51,596 nucleotides of DNA. It comes from an uncultured Porphyromonadaceae bacterium. Its GTDB lineage: Bacteria; Bacteroidota; Bacteroidia; Bacteroidales; Muribaculaceae. The DNA lies in the NCBI GenBank assembly GCA_902489275.1, contig CABTZK010000013.1:1-51596 (forward strand). The letters run 5' to 3'. Positions 43,630-51,564 of the stretch are shown here, piece by piece (positions within the stretch are counted from its first letter, which is position 1; the number at the start of each line of letters is the position of its first letter). A program made the translations under genes and the position numbers. A model generated the notes under the pieces. That model saw nothing but the letters and a program-made list of their open reading frames with translations, was not told the origin of the DNA and made no database searches.

Positions 43630-44886
43630 TCACCTCGATGCCTTGTGGTAGAGGAAAACCGCAATGAGCGAGTAGAGGAGGTTGGGAATCCACATGGCCA
43701 TGCGGGGAGAGGTGTAGCCATTCACGGCAAACGTCTGGGTCACTTCCATGAACAGGATGTAGGAAAAGGCTAAAATCAGGCCTATGCCAATGTTCTTGCC
43801 GATTCCCCCTCGCACCTTGCGTGACGAGAGCGACAGGCCAATCAAGGTGAGGATAAATGCCGCCGCCATCATGGCAAAGCGTTTCTCATACTCGATTTCA
43901 AATTGCTGGATGTTGGCCACACCGCGATTTTTTTGGTCGTCGATGTATTTCTTTAGCTCGGGCGAAGTGAGTGTTTCCTGATCGTTTTTAGCGATGAGAA
44001 AGTCTTTGGGATTCACATTGAGCATGGTATCGAGACTCTCTCCTTTGCTCATGCTTTCCTTTAACTTATCGAACTTTCTAACTTGATAATCATTGAGTTT
44101 CCATCGGCCAAGCGTGTCGTAGACGGCATTGTTGGCCGTGAGGCGCGACACGATTTCGTTCCCCTTGAATTCCTCTATGGAGATGCGGCTGCCGCGACGA
44201 GTGATGTTGTCGTAACGAGCCATGTGCATCATCACGCCTTGGCGCACTTGCAACTGGATGTTGTCGCCATAGTCCACGCGCTTGTTCTTGACCCACTGGT
44301 TGGTGTACTCGATGCGTTTCACATTGGCAGGGGGAATCACATAGAGTGCCAGGTAGAGTGTGCCTGCTGCAATGACTAACGCCGAAAACAGATAGGGAAT
44401 GGTGAGGCGACGAAAACTGATGCCGCTCGACAGAATGGCAATAATCTCGCTGCGATCGGCCATGCGTGACGTGAAGAAAATGACCGAAATAAACACAAAC
44501 AAAGGAGCAAACTGATTGACACAGTAAGGGATAAAATTCAGAAAATACTTAAACACGGTCTCCTGCCACGGCGCATTGAGCACCGCATCGAGTTTCTCGT
44601 TGATATCAAACATGATGATGATGGCGATAATCAGCAAGATGATAAAGAAAAATGTGCCTAAGAAATTCTTGACAATAAATCGGTCAAAGCGCTTCACGAT
44701 GGGTTTGCGAGCGGTCGCCACGCTGGACACTTGCTGATTTTGGCCCATGGCATCGGGCGAAGCCGTTGCCTCATGATGCGCGCGCACAGCAGGCTCGTGA
44801 GCGGCGGTGGCGGCTGAACACTGGTCTGACGTTTCGCCAGCCCCAGCGTTTTTCTTTTTTTTCAATATGTTATCGAGCAAGCTCAC
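43630..44886 (-). CDS. LptF/LptG-family permease with a long N-terminal extension
   Basis: One of the two membrane subunits of the lipopolysaccharide export ABC transporter (YjgP/YjgQ family). Six hydrophobic segments lie around residues 75-97, 118-140, 157-178 and, after a large periplasmic domain, in the last 100 residues. RFDRFIVKNFLGTFFFIILL and SSGISFRRLTIPYLFSALVIA are typical. About 65 hydrophilic, alanine-rich residues precede the first helix, longer than usual. The start lies one base from the tgt stop. F versus G cannot be told apart here. Confidence 0.88.
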   Translation of the reverse strand: MSLLDNILKKKKNAGAGETSDQCSAATAAHEPAVRAHHEATASPDAMGQNQQVSSVATARKPIVKRFDRFIVKNFLGTFFFIILLIIAIIIMFDINEKLDAVLNAPWQETVFKYFLNFIPYCVNQFAPLFVFISVIFFTSRMADRSEIIAILSSGISFRRLTIPYLFSALVIAAGTLYLALYVIPPANVKRIEYTNQWVKNKRVDYGDNIQLQVRQGVMMHMARYDNITRRGSRISIEEFKGNEIVSRLTANNAVYDTLGRWKLNDYQVRKFDKLKESMSKGESLDTMLNVNPKDFLIAKNDQETLTSPELKKYIDDQKNRGVANIQQFEIEYEKRFAMMAAAFILTLIGLSLSSRKVRGGIGKNIGIGLILAFSYILFMEVTQTFAVNGYTSPRMAMWIPNLLYSLIAVFLYHKASR

Positions 44887-44887
44887 A

Positions 44888-46024
44888 CTAATCTTCCAGT
44901 CGGCGGGTTACACGTTCAACCATGCTGGTTTTCCACACTTTAAAGTCGCCAGCAATGATGTGCTTGCGCGCCTCGCCCACCAGCCACAAGTAGAACGCCA
45001 AGTTGTGGATGCTGGCAATTTGCAGCGCCAAAATTTCCTGGGCTACAAACAAGTGGCGAAGATAGGCCCGAGAGTAGATGCGGTCGACGGCAGCAGCGCC
45101 ATCGGCCTGAATGGGACGAAAGTCATCGGCCCACTTCTTGTTGCGCATGTTCATGATTCCATGTTGCGTGAAAAGCATCCCATTGCGCCCATTGCGAGTG
45201 GGCATCACGCAGTCCATCATGTCGACGCCACGGTCTATAGCCTCAAGAATGTTTGCAGGTGTCCCCACCCCCATCAAGTAGCGAGGCTTGCTTTCTGGCA
45301 GGATCTCATTGCACAGCTCAATCATGTCGTACATGACCTCGGTGGGCTCGCCCACGGCAAGACCGCCAATGGCATTGCCATCAGCCCCAAGGTCGGCCAC
45401 AAATTTTGCGCTGTCCTGCCGCAAATCCTTGTAGACGCATCCTTGAACAATAGGGAAAAAGGCCTGGTCATGGCCATATTTAGGCTCTGTTTCGTTGTAG
45501 CGCTTCCAGCCACGCAGCAGCCACTTCTGGGTGAGGCGCAGCGATTTCTCGGCATAGGCATAGTCGCTCTTGCCCGATGGGCACTCGTCGAGCGCCATCA
45601 TGATGTCGCTGCCAATCGAGCGCTGAATGTCAACCACCTTCTCGGGCGTGAAAAGATGCTTGGACCCGTCAATGTGGCTACGAAAAGTCACGCCCTCCTC
45701 TTTGAGTTTTCGGTTGGCCGCTAACGAGAACACCTGAAAGCCACCACTATCGGTGAGAATCGGGCGATTCCAAGTGTTAAACTTGTGCAGCCCGCCAGCC
45801 TGCTCAATGATGCCCATGCCAGGCCGCAGGTAGAGGTGATAGGTGTTGCTCAGGATAATTTGAGCCTTCACCTCCTCCCTCAACTCTTGCATCGGCACAG
45901 CCTTTACAGCGCCCACAGTGCCCACAGGCATGAAAATAGGGGTTTCAACAAGGCCGTGACCCGTCATGATCTGGCCCGCGCGAGCCTTTGTGTCGTTGCT
46001 GGTCGCTATGACTTGATAGTCCAT
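44888..46024 (-). CDS. tgt: Queuine tRNA-ribosyltransferase lacking the usual zinc cysteines
   Basis: Exchanges guanine 34 for preQ1 in GUN-anticodon tRNAs. The start at 46024 gives MDYQVIATSNDTKARAG and 378 residues. Core motifs are LSNTYHLYLRPG, ILTDSGGFQVFSL (Asp nucleophile region), ALDECPSG, YLMGVGTPANILEAIDRGVDMMDCVMPTRNGRNG and YSRAYLRHL. The segment before YSRAY reads QADGAAAVDRI, where most Tgt enzymes carry a C-x-C-x-x-C zinc site. It has its own promoter and is followed by the lptF/G-type gene after one base. Confidence 0.93.
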   Translation of the reverse strand: MDYQVIATSNDTKARAGQIMTGHGLVETPIFMPVGTVGAVKAVPMQELREEVKAQIILSNTYHLYLRPGMGIIEQAGGLHKFNTWNRPILTDSGGFQVFSLAANRKLKEEGVTFRSHIDGSKHLFTPEKVVDIQRSIGSDIMMALDECPSGKSDYAYAEKSLRLTQKWLLRGWKRYNETEPKYGHDQAFFPIVQGCVYKDLRQDSAKFVADLGADGNAIGGLAVGEPTEVMYDMIELCNEILPESKPRYLMGVGTPANILEAIDRGVDMMDCVMPTRNGRNGMLFTQHGIMNMRNKKWADDFRPIQADGAAAVDRIYSRAYLRHLFVAQEILALQIASIHNLAFYLWLVGEARKHIIAGDFKVWKTSMVERVTRRLED

Positions 46025-46044
46025 TTTGAAGTAGAATTTGGGTG

Positions 46045-46076
46045 CAAAATTACTACATAATTTTGACATTCACAAA
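46045..46076 (-). promoter_or_regulatory. tgt promoter
   Basis: On the minus strand, TTTG (46076-46073), a 20-bp gap and TAATTTTG (46052-46045) match the consensus. The leader is only about 15-18 nt. Confidence 0.75.
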
Positions 46077-46203
46077 ATTCGACTTCCACTCCCCATTGAC
46101 GATTGTATCCAAAAGTTGCATTTCTTAATTGAACATACCGAGACCGATAGAAAGGCGAAACTTTGACACCCCTGAAATGCCGATTTTACAATCATGTCTC
46201 GTC

Positions 46204-46230
46204 ATTTTGCATTTGCTGTTGGACTTTACA
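46204..46230 (+). repeat. Direct repeat, left copy
   Basis: A 27-bp sequence starting ATTTTGCATTTGCTGTTGG recurs at 50157-50183 with one difference (T versus C at position 23). Together the copies bracket the DUF5715 and calcium ATPase genes. The rest of 46077-46341 holds only a short TTTTCCTT/AAGGAAAA hairpin (46261-46279) and no gene. Confidence 0.7.
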
Positions 46231-46341
46231 AAAAAGTGACAAATAAGCAGTCGTGTTGTTTTTTCCTTGTGAAGGAAAATATTATGCCTGTAGAATCGTT
46301 ATTATATTCAATGTATCACACGAAATTACTCCTGTTGGCCA

Positions 46342-47043
46342 ATGGTTAGAAAGAAGAAAAAATCAAACAAAATCATCATGAGGGGCATCGTGCTGCTGCT
46401 TGTGCTGGCTGCGGTAGCGCTTGTGGTGAATCGCGCTGGCATGGGTCCTGCATCATGCTCTGGCATCTTCAAGGACAAAAAGATGGCCAGCGCGCCCGAG
46501 AAGAAAGAGAAGCCCTTTTATTTCAACGACTACCAACGTGACCAGATTGGGCCTGCTATGAAGTATGGCATCACGCCCGTCGAGAGCCGCGATACCGATT
46601 TCGCAAAGATTCCTCAATTGGAGAAAGTCGTGGCATGTGAATACTACGACATTGAGTGGCTCTCGCACTCGGTTCCCTATCTCACGCATCACGCCAAGCG
46701 GCTGCTCGACCAGATTGGCAAGGATTTCCAAGACTCGCTGGCTGCCCGCGGCGTGAGGAAAGAGAAGATTGTGGTGACGTCGCTGTTGCGCACCAAGGCC
46801 GACGTGCAACGGCTCACCAAGGTGAATGCCAATGCCTCGGCCAACTCGACTCACTGCTATGGCACAACTTTTGATGTTGCCCACAATAGTTTCAACCCGA
46901 CTGGGGAAAAGGGAGAGGAACTGAGTTACCGCGAGCTGAAAAAGGTGCTGGCTCATGTGCTCTTTCGACTGCGCATGAAAGACGAGTGCCGCGTGCTGGT
47001 GGAGGAGCGCCAGTCGTGCTTCCACATCACATGCAACAGTTAG
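46342..47043 (+). CDS. DUF5715 family protein, M15-like peptidase fold
   Basis: A 233-residue protein with a lysine-rich N-terminus (MVRKKKKSNK) and one membrane anchor (residues about 15-31), the rest periplasmic. SLLRTKADVQRLTKVNANAS, then NSTHCYGTTFDVAHNSF and RQSCFHIT correspond to the M15/DD-carboxypeptidase arrangement (S-x-H-x-x-x-x-x-F-D and a final H). Zinc ligands would be the His of STHC, the Asp of FDV and the His of CFHIT. A role in trimming peptidoglycan peptides is likely by family, but the bond cut is unknown. It lies 38 bp before the ATPase gene. Confidence 0.75.
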   Translation: MVRKKKKSNKIIMRGIVLLLVLAAVALVVNRAGMGPASCSGIFKDKKMASAPEKKEKPFYFNDYQRDQIGPAMKYGITPVESRDTDFAKIPQLEKVVACEYYDIEWLSHSVPYLTHHAKRLLDQIGKDFQDSLAARGVRKEKIVVTSLLRTKADVQRLTKVNANASANSTHCYGTTFDVAHNSFNPTGEKGEELSYRELKKVLAHVLFRLRMKDECRVLVEERQSCFHITCNS

Positions 47044-47081
47044 CCGGCCACGCAAAGCGGGATTTGACCTAATAATTTTGA

Positions 47082-50000
47082 ATGATTCTCCTAATTGACA
47101 AGGGTATGCAGCGACAAGAAGACTTTAAAGGCTTAACCGACCTCCAGGTGCAGGAAAGCCGCGAGAAAAACGGCATGAACATCCTAACACCGCCCAAGAG
47201 CGAGCCCCTGTGGAAGCAATTTGCCAGGAAATTGACCGACCCGCTGATCATCATTTTGATGATTGCAGGGGCGCTATCGGTGGGCATTTCCTTCTATGAG
47301 TATTTTGCTCTTCACTCCACCGATGGGCTAAAAGTGTTTTTCGAGCCCATTGGAATCTATGTTGCTATTCTGCTGGCTACAGGCTTGGCTTTCTATTTTG
47401 AGACACGGGCCAACAAGGAATTCTCGATTTTGAACCAGGTCAATGACAATGAGCCCGTGGAGGTGATTCGCAACGCCTGCCACGTTCAAGTGCCCAAGAA
47501 AGATGTTGTCGTTGGCGATATAGTGGTGATTAGCGCTGGCCAAGAGATTCCTGCCGATGGGGTGCTGTTGAGGGCCGTGAGGATGAGTGTCGACGAGTCT
47601 TCGCTCACAGGGGAGCCACTATGCCAGAAAAGCACCGAGGAAAGGGACTTTGACAGGGATGCGACCTACCCCACCAATCACGTGCTGCGTGGCACGAAGG
47701 TGGTGGATGGGCATGGAGTGTTTGAAGTCAAGAAGGTTGGAGATTGCACCGAAAACGGCAAAGTCTATGAGGCCGCGCAAATCGACGATGGCGTTAAAAC
47801 CCCGTTAGACGAGCAACTCGCCAGGTTAGGAACGCTCGTCACCAACTTGAGCTACGCCTTTGCCGCTGCTGTGATCGTAGGTCGCTTGATGGTCTATTTT
47901 GACTGGTCGCCCTGGTCGCTGGCAATGATCATTCCAACCGTGGCATTCTTCTGGTTGGTCATCAAGGTGTTCAAGAAAATGAGCAAGGTGGCCTGTTGCC
48001 TGACGCTTATCGCATTTTTCGCGGTCTTTATCGGCATGGTGTATGGCTTGCATCAACTTCTCATGCCGGCACAGGAAATTTCGGCCTTGCTGGCCTACAC
48101 GCTCCAGACACTCATGATTGCAGTGACGCTGATTGTTGTGACCGTGCCCGAGGGGCTGCCCATGGCTGTGACCTTGAGCCTTGCCTACAGCATGCGCAGC
48201 ATGCTCAAGACCAATAACCTCGTGCGCAAGATGCACGCTTGCGAAACAATGGGTGCCACAACGGTGATTTGTACCGACAAAACCGGGACGCTCACGCAAA
48301 ACCAGATGAAAGTCCACGAGACGCGCTTTCACGCCTTGGGCGAGCGGCAATTGCTTGCGGATGATGAAAAAAGCGCCTTGATTAAGGAGAGTATCGCCCT
48401 CAACTCAACCGCATCGCTTGACCTCACTCACGGCGGGGACCCCAACGTGATTGGCAACCCCACCGAAGGCGCTTTGCTGCTGTGGCTGCATGAACGAGGC
48501 ATCGACTATGCCACTCTTAAGAGGGAGGCCGAGGTTGTCGAGGAACTGCCGTTCTCGACCGAGCGCAAATACATGGCCACCGTGGTGAAATCGCCCTCGC
48601 TTGGCGGGAGGACTGTACTCTACCTGAAAGGCGCTCCCGAAATCGTCTTCACTCTATGCAAGCATTTTGACGCGGGCGCTGACAAGGAGACTGTTGAGCA
48701 TCAACTTCGCATCTACCAAAACAAAGGGATGAGGACATTAGGATTTGCTTACCAAGTCCTCGACAAGAATGAGACGAATGTGATCCATGACAACCGCGTC
48801 GCGGCAAGCCAACTCTCTTTTTTGGGAGTGGTCGCTATCTCCGACCCCGTGCGTGCTGATGTGCCGCAAGCGGTGAGGGAGTGCATGGACGCGGGCATTC
48901 AGGTGAAGATTGTGACAGGCGACACCCCTGGAACCGCTAAAGAGATAGGCCGGCAAATCGGGTTGTGGGATGAGGGCGACCATGACGGCAACATCATCAC
49001 AGGCACAGAATTTGCCGCCTTGAGCGACGAGGAACTCGACAAGAGGGTCGGACAACTCAAAATCATCTCCCGCGCAAGGCCCATGGACAAAAAGCGTCTT
49101 GTAGAGTCGCTGCAGCGCCGCAACGATGTGGTTGCAGTCACTGGCGATGGCACTAACGATGCCCCAGCGCTCAAAAGGGCGCAAGTGGGGCTATCGATGG
49201 GCGATGGCACCTCAGTGGCCAAGGAGGCGAGCGACATTACGATTATCGACAACTCTTTCAGCAGCATTGGCCGCGCGGTGATGTGGGGGCGATCGTTATA
49301 CCAGAACATCCAACGCTTTTTGCTGTTTCAACTCACCGTCAACGTGGCAGCCTGCTTGATTGTGCTGGCCGGCGCGTTCATGGGCACCGAGTCGCCACTC
49401 ACGGTGACACAAATGCTGTGGGTGAACTTGATCATGGACACCTTTGGCGCCATGGCTCTGGCCTCGCTGCCCCCAAGCAGAAAGGTGATGCACGACAAGC
49501 CTCGCGACCGCAAGGCGTTTATCATCGACAAGGCCATGGCATGGAATATTTTCGGCGTGGGCGGCGTGTTTTTTGTGTTGCTTTTGGCTCTTCTCTACGT
49601 TTTCAACAATGCCCATATCGAGCGGATGACCGATTTGCTCAACTTGAGCAGCCGCTGGGGAATCACCGAAGGCGCAAAAGGGGAATCATTAAGCCCGATC
49701 GAACTCACCTTTTTCTTCTCGGCATTTGTGATGACACACTTCTTCTACATGTTCAACGCCAAGGCTTTTAAGAGTGGGCAAAGCGCCTTCCACTTTAAGC
49801 ATTGCAAGGGCTTCATCTTCATTTCTCTGATTATCTTTATCGGCCAAATCCTGTTCATCGAAGTTCCAGGGTTGAACGAGGTTTTCAATGTGGTGCCCAT
49901 GAGCTTTCCCGATTGGCTGATGATTGTAGCAGCCTCATCGCTCGTGCTTTGGATTCGAGAAGGCTTTCATGTGGCGGCCAAGCGCGTCAGCCTACGGTAA
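47082..50000 (+). CDS. Calcium-translocating P-type ATPase, PMCA type
   Basis: A 972-residue P2B-type ATPase exporting Ca2+ across the inner membrane. The N-terminal cation domain has DLQVQESREKNGMN, the actuator domain SVDESSLTGEP, M4 VTVPEGLPMAVTLSL (residues about 353-367), phosphorylation site CTDKTGTLT with Asp399, nucleotide-domain YLKGAPE and hinge VTGDGTNDAPAL near residue 687. Between M3 (from residue 257) and M4 two extra hydrophobic stretches appear (WSLAMIIPTVAFFWLVIKVF and CCLTLIAFFAVFIGMVYGL), giving a longer loop than usual. A second ATG at codon 9 is an alternative start. Confidence 0.92.
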   Translation: MILLIDKGMQRQEDFKGLTDLQVQESREKNGMNILTPPKSEPLWKQFARKLTDPLIIILMIAGALSVGISFYEYFALHSTDGLKVFFEPIGIYVAILLATGLAFYFETRANKEFSILNQVNDNEPVEVIRNACHVQVPKKDVVVGDIVVISAGQEIPADGVLLRAVRMSVDESSLTGEPLCQKSTEERDFDRDATYPTNHVLRGTKVVDGHGVFEVKKVGDCTENGKVYEAAQIDDGVKTPLDEQLARLGTLVTNLSYAFAAAVIVGRLMVYFDWSPWSLAMIIPTVAFFWLVIKVFKKMSKVACCLTLIAFFAVFIGMVYGLHQLLMPAQEISALLAYTLQTLMIAVTLIVVTVPEGLPMAVTLSLAYSMRSMLKTNNLVRKMHACETMGATTVICTDKTGTLTQNQMKVHETRFHALGERQLLADDEKSALIKESIALNSTASLDLTHGGDPNVIGNPTEGALLLWLHERGIDYATLKREAEVVEELPFSTERKYMATVVKSPSLGGRTVLYLKGAPEIVFTLCKHFDAGADKETVEHQLRIYQNKGMRTLGFAYQVLDKNETNVIHDNRVAASQLSFLGVVAISDPVRADVPQAVRECMDAGIQVKIVTGDTPGTAKEIGRQIGLWDEGDHDGNIITGTEFAALSDEELDKRVGQLKIISRARPMDKKRLVESLQRRNDVVAVTGDGTNDAPALKRAQVGLSMGDGTSVAKEASDITIIDNSFSSIGRAVMWGRSLYQNIQRFLLFQLTVNVAACLIVLAGAFMGTESPLTVTQMLWVNLIMDTFGAMALASLPPSRKVMHDKPRDRKAFIIDKAMAWNIFGVGGVFFVLLLALLYVFNNAHIERMTDLLNLSSRWGITEGAKGESLSPIELTFFFSAFVMTHFFYMFNAKAFKSGQSAFHFKHCKGFIFISLIIFIGQILFIEVPGLNEVFNVVPMSFPDWLMIVAASSLVLWIREGFHVAAKRVSLR

Positions 50001-50156
50001 CCGCTTCCCTGCCATTAAGGGCAGCCCTCCCCTGCCTCACTCCTACCCGCACGCAGCCTAAAAGCCTCCTGCTGTATAAAAAAGGCTCCTACACAGAGTC
50101 AAGCATCAATAATTGTTTCAGTTCAAGAAAAGAATTTACCAAAACAACCTTCCTAA

Positions 50157-50183
50157 ATTTTGCATTTGCTGTTGGACTCTACA
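50157..50183 (+). repeat. Direct repeat, right copy
   Basis: Second copy of the 27-bp repeat at 46204-46230. It lies between the ATPase stop and the tRNA promoter. The stretch 50001-50156 has only weak inverted repeats and no gene. Confidence 0.7.
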
Positions 50184-50216
50184 CGTGATTATTTTTGAAA
50201 ATAAATCGCAAAACGC

Positions 50217-50247
50217 TTGCATAGTTTGAAAAGTATCACTAATTTTG
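50217..50247 (+). promoter_or_regulatory. tRNA operon promoter
   Basis: TTG at 50217-50219, a 20-bp gap and TAATTTTG at 50240-50247. The first tRNA begins about 43 bp later. Confidence 0.65.
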
Positions 50248-50290
50248 CACCGCATTTGAGAAACAAGTGTTTTTCAACAATGCCAAGGAT

Positions 50291-50361
50291 TGTCCTATAG
50301 TGTAATGGTAACACAACGGTTTTTGGTGCCGCATTTCCTGGTTCGAGTCCGGGTAGGACAA
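50291..50361 (+). tRNA. tRNA-Gln (anticodon TTG)
   Basis: Acceptor arms TGTCCTA and TAGGACA pair fully. A TTCGAGTCC T-loop is present. The seven-base anticodon loop TTTTGGT gives TTG. CCA follows in the DNA (50362-50364). Confidence 0.93.
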
Positions 50362-50372
50362 CCAAAATAGAG

Positions 50373-50400
50373 AAGGACCTTTGAAAGAAGGTCCTTTTTA
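50373..50400 (+). terminator. Hairpin between the two tRNA genes
   Basis: A 9-bp stem (50373-50381 with 50388-50396) followed by T residues. It may end the tRNA-Gln transcript or serve as a processing site, since only 40 bp separate the tRNAs. Confidence 0.6.
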
Positions 50401-50401
50401 G

Positions 50402-50483
50402 GCCCAGATGGCGGAATCGGTAGACGCGCTGGTCTCAAACACCAGTGGAGCAATCCGTGCCGGTTCGACCCCGGCTCTGGGTA
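50402..50483 (+). tRNA. tRNA-Leu (anticodon CAA)
   Basis: GCCCAGA and TCTGGGT acceptor arms pair with one wobble. The anticodon loop CTCAAAC gives CAA. A long variable arm of the class II type and a GGTTCGACCCC T-arm are present. Confidence 0.93.
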
Positions 50484-50490
50484 CAAGAAT

Positions 50491-50533
50491 AAAAGCTAAG
50501 TGGTTGATTAATCAATACTTAGCTTTTTCTTAT
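50491..50533 (+). terminator. Intrinsic terminator after tRNA-Leu
   Basis: An 11-bp stem (50491-50501 with 50517-50527) followed by a T-rich tract. Confidence 0.82.
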
Positions 50534-50579
50534 TTTACGATTGCTCCCAAATTGTTCCCATGCATCCTTTTCTGAAAGC

Positions 50580-51428
50580 TTACAATTCCAAAATTGACTT
50601 TATAATAGGAACAAAATCTAATAGTGCTTCTGATTTAATAATATAGCCTAAGTTATTAGGTATGTGAGAAATTGACAAGGCCTTTTCTTGAACATCTGGA
50701 ATGGTAACAATTTTAATATCGCCGGAAACTGTAAGTTGGGGACCTGCATATAATATACCTAACAACATAAGTCGTCCCTTCCCCCAATTCAAATTTCCTT
50801 TTTTATCAGTATAACCTCCTTTATTGAATAAAATAATAGGAGAACCACTTGAGCCAGGAAAGCAAGCTGCATCTATAACGAATTCTCTTTTCCCGTTATG
50901 GTTTAACTTAACATCAGTTGCCGTAATACCGCGCCTAACTATGGGCATATTATTTATAGCATCCCATAATCCATTGGGATATCCAATCATCAAGATATCT
51001 TCTGCTATATCAATATCTTGTAACTGTTGTATGGTAGGAATTATAGTATTATCAAAAGCTCGATAGAAAATTCTTATTCCTAACCTTTCTTGAAAGGATT
51101 GAATAATAGGATTCACCGGCATAACACAAAGGTCAATATCGGGATCTGGATGAAAGATCCATCCTTTCTCAAAGTTTTCTTCTATATTTATGGGAACATG
51201 TTTCGTGTAAATAGGATTGCCATTCTCATCACACTCACTCATGATAAACTTCCCTTGGTTCATACCTTGTACGACATGCTTATTAGTTACGAGTAAGAGC
51301 ACTGTGCTCTTATCATCTACTAATAGATGGACAAAGAAACCTGTTCCAGAGTAAGAAACACCTTCATAGGAAGTAGTTTCAATACGAACTGTACTAAAAC
51401 ATAATTGTTCAATTACGGATAAATCCAT
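50580..51428 (-). CDS. Cytoplasmic trypsin-like serine protease
   Basis: A 282-residue protein with the chymotrypsin-fold triad: His51 in LVTNKHVVQG, Asp99 (or Asp97) in PDIDLCVMP, and Ser194 in CFPGSSGSPI. SGTGFFVHL is the usual beta-strand start. It has no signal peptide or PDZ domain, unlike DegP. Lone cytoplasmic trypsin-like proteins of this kind are often found in bacterial defence or stress islands, but this one has no recognised partner in view. It is AT-rich compared with core genes and sits on the far side of a tRNA-Leu gene, a frequent integration site. Confidence 0.8.
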   Translation of the reverse strand: MDLSVIEQLCFSTVRIETTSYEGVSYSGTGFFVHLLVDDKSTVLLLVTNKHVVQGMNQGKFIMSECDENGNPIYTKHVPINIEENFEKGWIFHPDPDIDLCVMPVNPIIQSFQERLGIRIFYRAFDNTIIPTIQQLQDIDIAEDILMIGYPNGLWDAINNMPIVRRGITATDVKLNHNGKREFVIDAACFPGSSGSPIILFNKGGYTDKKGNLNWGKGRLMLLGILYAGPQLTVSGDIKIVTIPDVQEKALSISHIPNNLGYIIKSEALLDFVPIIKSILEL

Positions 51429-51503
51429 ATTATCTCTATTTTTTATATATGTTTGTGGTAGTGTAATTTCAACTGTGTCAAGGCTCTACTTCTTTATATT
51501 TCA

Positions 51504-51548
51504 CCTCGTCTGGCTGACACGTTTTTTAATCGTGTTAGCCGGACGAGG
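51504..51548 (-). ncRNA. Long hairpin in the protease mRNA leader
   Basis: Positions 51504-51521 and 51531-51548 pair over 18 bp without gaps (two G-T wobbles), with a 9-nt loop. Given the promoter at 51596-51565, the hairpin starts about 10-15 nt from the predicted 5' end. No U-run follows it in either direction, so a simple terminator is unlikely. It could be an mRNA-capping stem, a protein-binding site or part of a small RNA. Confidence 0.45.
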
Positions 51549-51564
51549 AACCTTTCTTCCGTGG

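Noticed and set aside
51504..51548. Hairpin as an intrinsic terminator of a gene beyond the window
   Set aside because: No T-run follows the stem on either strand, and a consensus promoter places it inside the protease leader.
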